Shown here: piece by piece, positions 56,431 through 64,000 of the stretch
Layout of the letters: the number at the start of each line of letters is the position of its first letter
Numbering within the stretch: the stretch's first letter is position 1
From: Heterohyrax brucei
Lineage: Eukaryota > Chordata > Mammalia > Hyracoidea > Procaviidae
Length of the DNA: 64,000 bases
Direction: 5' to 3'
NCBI GenBank assembly: GCA_028571685.1
Contig: CM053162.1
Coordinates: 64,406,351-64,470,350, forward strand
Made by a program: the position numbers and the translations under genes
The notes under the pieces: generated by a model
What the model was told of the DNA's origin: nothing
Database searches by the model: none
The model's input: only the letters and a program-made list of their open reading frames with translations

Positions 56431-57974
56431 ATTTTTAAAATACACTTTATGGGAGCTAGCTCCTAACTACAGGCTGCGCACTAGTAAATTGGGCATTCAT
56501 AATCCAGGGATTGTCGTTATATAAATAGTCAAACATTAGGCTTATTAAGTCTTTCAGATCACATAAACTTGTACATTCCACAACAGAAACAAAATGCAGG
56601 AAATAAATTTTAAAATGCATCAAGAGGAAAAATATAAGTGAGCAGTATTAGTACTTGACAGGGGATTTCACAAGCGTGGTATAACAGCTTATCATGTTTT
56701 TGAGTCAGTTTTTCTCAATCTTCTTTTCCAAACTATTTTGTTTCATTTTTTGACTCTTCTCCACAGTTAATTCCATGATAATTGCAACAGAAACATGAAT
56801 TAATTCTGAATTTCCCAGATTTCATGTAAAGAGACAAGAAATTAATACATTTAAAAATATTTCTTCCAATAAAAGTGGATTCTTAGTGACACTATCACGC
56901 AGTTTAACCAGAACCTCCTTGAAGCGCCCTTCCAAATCGAGGGAAGATTCTCCTGGTATAAATGTGAGAACTGAAAGCAAAAGTTTTTCTCTTAAGGTTT
57001 GGGATATTTACAGGGATCCTCATAGCACATTTTACACCCACATTGTCTCTGAAAGCTGAATATTCAATTAGTATTTTATCTGAAAGTTTAAAAAGTGAAG
57101 CATAAACATTCCACACTTGACTGTCCTTAATTTTCCTATTCAGGTGTTCTCAATTTTCTATTTATTAGCAAACTTTTTTTTTTTTTTTAATACAGGCTTT
57201 TGTAGACAATCGAGATTTTTGCAATTAAAAAAATAAATAATAGTAATTTAGGATCTAAAATGAGTTCATACTTCAACTTCCAAGCACAATCCAAAAGAAG
57301 TAACCCACATAACCAATCCAACACTTTCTTCAAGTAGAATTTGTCCTAAACCCTATAAAGGTCCTATAGCTCACTCTAAAATGTCCCAGCTAATGGCACC
57401 TCAAGTACCCTCATGAATGGGGCGTTTTTCTAACCGCCCTTATATTTTCCCTGTGCTTCCGTTCAGTGATGTAAAGTGATTGCACTGACAGCGTAAGGCT
57501 TTCAGAAGTCTCACTCCTCAAGGGTTACCTTCATCTTTTTGCACACACTTACCTACCTGTTAGTCACTCTCCCGTTTTCCTCCCTGGCATTTCCTGGTTT
57601 GTCACAGTTTGATATTCTAATTTGTCTCCTGAGTCACCTCGCAAAATCCGTGAGCTAGAGTGTCCTTCTTTCACAGATAACCATATACTAAGTGATCTTT
57701 CAGCGACTCTCAGGCTCTATTCTGATGCAAGATTTGGGGTCCCAGACATTGCAGCCCAGAGTCTTCACTGCTAATCGCACCTCTGCATCCTGCATCCTGG
57801 TGCTAAGATTTGGAATGCAGATTCCGGAGGAATCCCGATTCCGGAGGAATCCCAGCATTTTCACACCTTCGCCCACGCTGTTGAGTTCGTTTTCACAGAA
57901 AACTCTTGATAACTCTCTACTGACATCACAACACAGTGTATCTTCCTAGCCTGAATTTGAAAGTGCCGTGATTT
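56431..57974. other. Unique sequence with one exon-like block and a tandem palindrome
   Basis: The exon-like block 56822-56970 (-) and the palindrome pair 57820-57853 are described in the findings. T run 57175-57188. Confidence 0.45.
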
Positions 57975-58122
57975 GGTCTGCTGGTGTAGTGGGTGACTGC
58001 TAACCAAGAGGTTTGCAGTTCAAGTTCACCCCAGGCACTCCTTGGAAACTCTACAGGGCAGTCCTACTCTGCCTTACAGGATCGCTATTAGTAGAAATCA
58101 ACTCAAGACCAGCAGGTTTGGG
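57975..58122 (+). mobile_element. tRNA-derived SINE, short type
   Basis: 'ctgctggtgtagtgggtgac', 'ggcactccttggaaactcta', 'ccttacaggatcgctattag'. Confidence 0.85.
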
Positions 58123-58149
58123 ATCTGGCCCAAATTATCTGAAGCCTGG

Positions 58150-58895
58150 TTGTTATTGTTAGGTGCTGCCAAGCTGGCTCCTACTTACAACAACCTTGTG
58201 TAGAAGAGAACAAAATGTTTGCTGGTTCTTTCCCGTGCTACACTGTTAGCTATGTTTGACCCTGTTGTTGAAACCACTGTGTCAGTCCACCTCACTGAAA
58301 GTCTCTCTCTCTTCTGCTGGCTGTCTGCTTTGCCAAGCATGACGTGCTTCTCCAGGAGTTTGTTTCTTCTTATGAACTGTCTAAAATAAGAGAGACAAAG
58401 TGTCACTACTTATTCTGGCTACACTTCTTCCAAGACTGATTAGTTTGGTCTTCTGGCACTCCATAGTATACTCAATACTCTTTCCCAACACAGAAATTCA
58501 AATGCATCAAGTTTTCTTTAGTCTCCCTTTTTCATTGTCCGTCTTTGACATGCATATGAGGTGATTGGAAACACTGTGCGTGGATGAGGTGCCACTTCGT
58601 TATCAAAGTGCCACATTTCTTTCTTAAGAGTTTGAAAGCTTTTCCTGCAAATTTGCCCAGTGCAATATGTTGTTTTTTTTCCCTTTGTTGTTGTTGTTCT
58701 TGTTGTTTGTTTGTTTCTTTTGTTTGTTTGTATGTTTTTAGCCTGCTGGCTTCATGGATGTTAATTGCTGATCCAAAGAATGTAACCTCTGACACCTTTT
58801 ATTTCTTCACCAATTATCAAGGTGTCATTTATGGGTCCAGTTGTAAGGACTTCATTTTCTTTATGTTCAGGCAAAATCCATCTGAAGTTTATCCA
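58150..58895 (-). mobile_element. RTE/BovB-type LINE, 3' portion
   Basis: Starts with the reversed RTE terminus 'gttgttattgttaggtgctg'. It continues 'ttgccaagcatgacgtgctt', 'gacatgcatatgaggtgatt' and 'tttgcccagtgcaatatg' to about 58890. A (TTG)n/(TTTG)n tract at 58686-58735 interrupts it. Frames are broken. Confidence 0.8.
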
Positions 58896-59689
58896 TATTT
58901 GAAGCCTATGTGCTAAGGTGCACCAAAATAAACATTTCATGCAGTCTGGTCAGGTTGCTTGACTCTGAAACTGCACTATAACTTTTCTTAGACTGTTTCT
59001 CTGTCTAGCATGTTTTTGAGTAGGTATCACTGAGTATCTGGACCATGAGCATTGCTCAAGAAATACTTGTTGGTTTATAGTGTATTCTATTCATTCGCTG
59101 GCTCAATTTAATATTTAACATTTATTATGCATTACATACATTTTCTTCTCTTCTTTCAATTCATTCCTCTTTCACTAGATGAAGACTAGACGTGTTCTGA
59201 GATAAAGTTTAAATGGATTTTTCTTATTCAAAATCAATTCTCATCAAGCAGGTAAAACTTCAGGACAGGGATGTTATATTTGTGTACATGTGTGTTTATT
59301 TTATGTTGTTTTTTTTTTTTTCAATTTTTATTTTATGAGCTGGTGCCTTTTTGGCCTCAGTTCTTGGGTCATCAAAGGCATCTTAGTAGAAAGTTTAAGC
59401 CTTTGCGTAGGATTCCACCAACAAAAGCCAATTTAAAAATGAAAGTCTCTATTTTCTTAATGCTATACATTATATCTATTGATTTTTGTTTCTGATTTTA
59501 GTGCAGGAATGGATTTTCTCTTAGTGTCCTCAGTACACCTCATGCCTATTATTAGGATATGAATACACTGCTGTCATCAAACATATAAAGATGTACATAT
59601 ACAAGGACAGAAAAAAGAGATCTCCACATCTCATTACACTTCTATCTTTGTATCTTTTCTTAATATGTCTAGACCTCCACCAGGCCACC
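58896..59689. other. Unique AT-rich sequence
   Basis: Nothing recognised. Confidence 0.6.
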
Positions 59690-59762
59690 ATGGGGTCACC
59701 ATGAATGTCCACATGTGGTCACAATGAGTTGGAATTGACTTCAGGGCAACTAATAACGAGAT
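59690..59762 (+). mobile_element. SINE tail fragment
   Basis: 'ggtcacaatgagttggaatt' and 'gacttcagggcaactaataa'. Confidence 0.6.
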
Positions 59763-60396
59763 GATTAAACATTATAAACTCTGAAATATGAAAAATCACT
59801 GAAAGATGAAGAGTAGAAAGCATATCTACAAGCCAGTGTAAACATTTAGGGGAATGTAGGAAGAGATGAAGAACTCCTATAAAACCAAATGAGTGAAGGT
59901 AAAACCTATTGAAATACAGATTTGGGGGAAACCAAGCGGACTCAAAATCAATTTTGCATTTCTCTGACTCTAAATAGAAAACATGCAAATCCTTTCTTTC
60001 TAAAAAAGTGAATAATAATGAAGTCACAATTTTAGGATAACTCTATACCAAAAGGAAATTCAACACATTCTTTCATTAGTAGTTCAAGTATTTCATAATG
60101 CTTAGAGACAAGACTCGACAGCACTTGGCTTTGGTCTAAAGACAAGAAGATCTTTCCAAACACTAATACTTTCTCATGCTGTTCAAGGATACATACATAC
60201 ATATATACACACATATTTTTTTCTCCCAATCACTAAGTTGACCCTTTGAGAACCAACTATTTTCTACTTTGAATTTTTGGATGCCAAGTGTTTTCATTAA
60301 TAGAAACATGCTGAATCATTGAGTGTGTCTGAATTTTTGGTAGATAGTATGATTTTTTTCCCTCATCTCTTCTATTTGTTTAGTGGTACATCAAAA
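59763..60396. other. Unique sequence
   Basis: A stray SINE-tail-like 'actcgacagcacttggcttt' is at 60113-60132. Otherwise nothing. Confidence 0.5.
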
Positions 60397-60556
60397 CAAA
60401 TAGCTGTTGCCATTGAGTTAATTCCGATTCATAGTGACCTTACAGAACACAGTAAAATTGTCCCCATAGAGTTACCAAGGAGAGCCTGGTGGCTTTGAAC
60501 TGCTGACCATTTTGCTAGCAGCTGTAGCACTTAACCATTAAGCCACCAAGGTTTCC
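60397..60556 (-). mobile_element. tRNA-derived SINE, short type
   Basis: 'tgttgccattgagttaattc', 'gagttaccaaggagagcctg', 'taagccaccaaggtttcc'. Confidence 0.85.
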
Positions 60557-61382
60557 AACAAAATACCACTACCTAAGTCCCAAAGTTTCCACCAGGGTCT
60601 ACTGATACATAAGTGTAACAGATAAAAATTTTCAAAATTTCTATTTCACCTGTGAAACTTTAGGCATCTCATAAAACAGTAATTTGCAATGCACGCCCCT
60701 TTCTTCAGTTCCCAGCAGTCACCAAGACCCTCCCTGTGGCAGCACGCCCTGTCAAGGGTACAGCTGCTTCCCCGAGAACCCCAGAGGCTGAAGAAGTCCA
60801 CGGTTGCTCTGTGTGCCACCAGGCACGAATGGGTTGAGGAAATTAGTGTGAGATGCTATGGCTAGGAAGACAGCATTGTCATTGTCCCTGGTGACTTTTA
60901 GATTTGTGTTTAAAAGGCAAAAGAGCAACTCAAATTCCAATTAAAACAAAGTGTAATAAAGTTCTGTACAAAAGGCCGACTTCATTAAATACCAACATTA
61001 AATATGTATTTCTTTTAAGAACCAGGCTTTTGGACTCCACACAGAAAGAACTTTTTTATTACTGAATAAACATAGCAATTTTGTGTTAGAAATGGCATCT
61101 GTTTAACTCGTTCTGATCCTGAACACTAGCTCAATTGTTATAGCTAATAAGTCTCTTTAACAAAGCTCTAGCTTTATTTCCCAGACACACAATTTAATAC
61201 GGCTTAGAGTAAATGTTCACAAAATTTGGTGTCTATTAGTATCACCTAGCTAGTTTTATAAACATTGATTCCCTGATTAAATTAAATTAAATCAGAATGC
61301 CTGGTGGTGGAAGCCAGGTATCAGTAAATTATAAATATCCCCGGGTGATTCCAATGCGCAGTCAAGTTTGAGAACCACTGAT
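60557..61382. other. Unique sequence
   Basis: Nothing recognised. Frame 60752-60940 (-) is non-repetitive but unsupported. Confidence 0.5.
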
Positions 61383-61612
61383 ATCGACTTGATTGTTACT
61401 ATTGTTTGATGTGATCAAGGTGAACCTGCTTCATGGAGACCCAACAAGTTTCAGAGCAGAACTGTGCTTCACCGAGTTTTCAAGGCTATGACCTTTGGGA
61501 AGGAGACTGATAAGTCTGCCTGCCAAGGGACTTCTTTGTGGTCTAGAACCACTAACTTTTTGACTTTGTAGCTGAGAGCCTAATAGCTTGTACCACTTCA
61601 GGGGAAATCCTT
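61383..61612 (-). mobile_element. SINE, long type
   Basis: 'catggagacccaacaagttt', 'cagagcagaactgtgcttca', 'gtggtctagaaccactaact'. Confidence 0.65.
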
Positions 61613-61699
61613 CACAAACATTAAACACCAATATCACTGCTACGCTTCTTACAAAGGTTGTAGAGGAGAAGAGTTTTCTTGTTTCTTCCACTTTCTGAT

Positions 61700-61975
61700 G
61701 ACTCTAAATGTTCCTTAGTTTACAGCTCCATCACACCAATCTCTGTCTCAGTGGTCACACTTTTGCCTCTCTGTCATATTTCCTTTGTGTATATTTTATA
61801 AGGACACGTCATTAGATTTGGACCAACTGAAATAATCCAGGGTGATCTCTTCATCTCAAGGTCTTTAACTGAATCACACCTGCAAAGACTCATTTTCCAA
61901 ATAAGGTAACATTCTCAGGGTCTCGGAATTATGATGTGGACATGTTTGAGGGGGGGAAGGTCATCATTTAACTCA
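61700..61975 (-). mobile_element. MaLR-type LTR fragment
   Basis: 'ttttataaggacacgtcatt', 'gaatcacacctgcaaagact', 'caaataaggtaacattctca' and 'gtggacatgtttgagggggg' follow reverse MLT1 order. Confidence 0.7.
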
Positions 61976-62900
61976 GATTTCATAGCTGTTCTACATTATC
62001 CAATATGGTACTGAGATTATTCAAAGAAGCCAAAGGACTTCTGAAGAGAAGCCTGTAATGGACAGGGCCATTCACCCAAGGGGATGGCCAGCTGGCATTT
62101 ACAAGTCCTGATTTCTTTCTTTTCTGTGGCAATGACTAACTGCACTCACTTGGGTGAATAGCTTCACCATTCTTCTTCCGAATGTCTTAGCAAGAATCAA
62201 AATAAGCCTACATGTGAAAAGACTTCTAATTTTAAATTCTCTATATAAGGTACAGTTTTGTTATTATTATCTATCTCAAATAAGAACCGTATGATAAATA
62301 TCCACTCACCAAAAACATGCTAATATCACATGAAACTAAGATTTCCGCTCAGTGCTGAAGATAGCTAGAAAGGCGTTGTCGTGCTCACCTTTCTATCAAG
62401 GATGCATCTGGAAAAAATTGTGAAGAAGTGACTGTTATGGAACCCATGAGAGGATTGAGGTTGCAGAGCATCCAACTAATCCAGAATCTGGAAGAGAAAG
62501 TTCCTGCTAAGAGAGAAGGAAGGGGGCCAAGTCTTTTTCTGGGACAAAACCCACTGCATGTGATATCAGTTGGGTAGAATGCAGCATGATTCTATTTACC
62601 TAATGATTTTGAACTGATCAAATTTTAGATTTGTAGGACAAATTAGTAGTTTCCATGGATTACAGAAAAACGGAGTGGGGTAGGTCCGTGTGTGTGTTGT
62701 GGAGGGCAGGGGGAGGCTATCCAAAGGCAATCTGAGGATTTACTGCAGTGACCGCATGGCTCTGTACCTTGACTATGTCAAGGTCAGTGTTCTGGTTTTC
62801 ATATAATACTCAAGTTTTCCAAGATGCTACTGTTGGTGAAAATAGGGGAAAAGAATACAAGTTCATTCTGTATTAATTTCTGCAACTGCTTTGAAACTAT
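61976..62900. other. Unique sequence
   Basis: Nothing recognised. Confidence 0.55.
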
Positions 62901-62902
62901 GA

Positions 62903-63449
62903 GACTGGACAATTAAGTTCGTGATCTCGTCCTAGAAAGAATGCCACATACCTCACTGCTGAATATCACTATGGTCACCTTTGAATTACTCCCCTTGGGA
63001 AGCTATGCACTGATACAAGAACTCAGTTCACCCTGTAAAACAATTTGGGAACCCTTTTTTCTGGAATGGCCATCAGAGTTGTCATCTCACTACCCTGGAT
63101 GTCCTAAATGTCATCCAAACATCCTCCTTTCAATATTTCCTTTATCTTAGGGTCAAGAAAAAAGTAACCGAGGGCCAGATCAGGGGAGTAGGGAGTGTGT
63201 TCCAACACAGTTATTTGCTTACTGGCTAAAAACTCCCTCACAGACAAATGTACAATTAAGGTGGTGACCTTGTCACCATGCCACCACGCACAATGGCTAC
63301 TCCGGGAAGAGTTCCAAAATTGCTGTGAAGGGTGGACTAAGCACTGGCATCAGTGCATAACTTCCCAAAGGGAGTACTTCAAAGGTGACTGTAAATGATA
63401 TTCAGCAATGAGGTATGTAGCACTTAGAACAATTAAGTTTTTGGACTGT
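62903..63449 (+). mobile_element. Foldback mariner derivative, copy 7 (long arm left)
   Basis: TA left border ('ctatgagactggacaatta'). Long arm to 'actccctcacagacaaatgt', 5'-end remnant 'ttgtcaccatgccaccac', short arm 'ggctactccgggaagagttc' to 'gaacaattaagtttttgga'. (TG)n follows directly. Confidence 0.9.
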
Positions 63450-63525
63450 GTGTGTGTGTGTGTATTTATGTGTGTGTGTATATATATATGTATATATATA
63501 CATGTATATATATATACACACATCC
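63450..63525. repeat. (TG)n then (TA)n microsatellite
   Basis: 'gtgtgtgtgtgtgtgtattt', then 'atatatatgtatatatatac' to about 63525. Confidence 0.95.
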
Positions 63526-64000
63526 ACATGACTCAGAGTTTCTGAGTCCATACACTCAGCAATTCTACCTACCATGCAGCATCTATAAAGCCAGTATTAT
63601 CAATTGCTGTGTCCTTGGCACTATAGAGAGAGATCAAAAAAGGAAGTTAAATGACAATCTGTGTAATTAAACTTGTATGCATAATTAGTTAAAATTATAC
63701 TACAATGAACTAGTTGAAGAAACACATGTTTTTTCTAAAATGTAAGTTGTTTAGGGTTAAGTATTATTTAGGCTTTCAGTCAGAGATAGCTGAAGCTAAG
63801 ACAGACAGAGAAGGACAGTACATTCTCAAACGCTATACTGATTCCTTTTTCTCAGATACTCCTCTAGATCTGAATTACCTATCAATTGACAAAAAATGGA
63901 GAAGTAACTGATCAAAAGATCTTATAACTCTAATAAACTTTGACACAAAAGAATGTTGCTGACCCAGATGAATCCAAGGAGAAAACAGAACTTCATTTGG
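63526..64000. other. Unique sequence to the window end
   Basis: A 65-codon frame at 63714-63911 (+) has no recognised family. Confidence 0.5.

Noticed and set aside
1-64000. Bacterial or phage systems, CRISPR arrays, tRNA or rRNA genes
   Set aside because: Nothing bacterial is present. tRNA-like matches are SINE heads, and repeat spacing is not CRISPR-like.

Overview
The window reads as a stretch of mammalian chromosome, almost certainly from an afrotherian and most likely an elephant-like animal. The main evidence is about thirty copies or fragments of tRNA-derived SINEs whose 3' tails match the end of an RTE/BovB-type LINE (text of the kind 'tatagggtcgctatgagtc'), a pairing I know from afrotherian genomes. 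Old mammalian repeats (MIR, MaLR-like LTRs, L1) lie beside them. The DNA is AT-rich and CpG-poor. There are no bacterial genes, operons, CRISPR arrays or prophages. Repeat family names come from memory and were not checked against a repeat library.

Layout. 1-1540: 5' end of a minus-strand L1. 1541-5547: an older minus-strand L1. 5550-6200: minus-strand RTE relic. 6203-7335: cluster of five SINE copies. 7555-8192: MaLR-like LTR. 11833-13112: a decayed mariner with a readable part of its transposase. 13.5-31.3 kb: SINEs, MIRs, LTRs, four copies of a mariner-derived foldback element and an RTE relic at 29.64-30.46 kb. 31.3-44.2 kb: more SINEs, RTE tails and unrecognised repeat-like blocks. 44.2-52.9 kb: an LTR broken by a foldback mariner element, which is itself broken by a 7.08-kb full-length but dead L1; a second LTR sits in the same host LTR. 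52.9-64 kb: sparse unique sequence with SINEs, an RTE fragment at 58.15-58.9 kb and two more foldback elements.

No complete host gene is visible. The best host-gene signals are on the minus strand. A 105-nt exon-like block at 18443-18547 has good splice signals and a protein-like frame. A CpG-retaining, promoter-like block at 27996-28240 contains a strong minus-strand donor. Together they could mark the start of an unrecognised minus-strand gene. Weaker exon-like blocks lie at 56822-56970 (-), 22998-23070 (-), 19072-19269 (+) and 40119-40190 (+).

Most notable is a non-autonomous mariner family with seven copies here. All share one unusual architecture: a long 3' mariner end, an internal remnant of the 5' terminal repeat, then an inverted partial copy of the 3' end. 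The shared breakpoints imply one rearranged founder that was then amplified.
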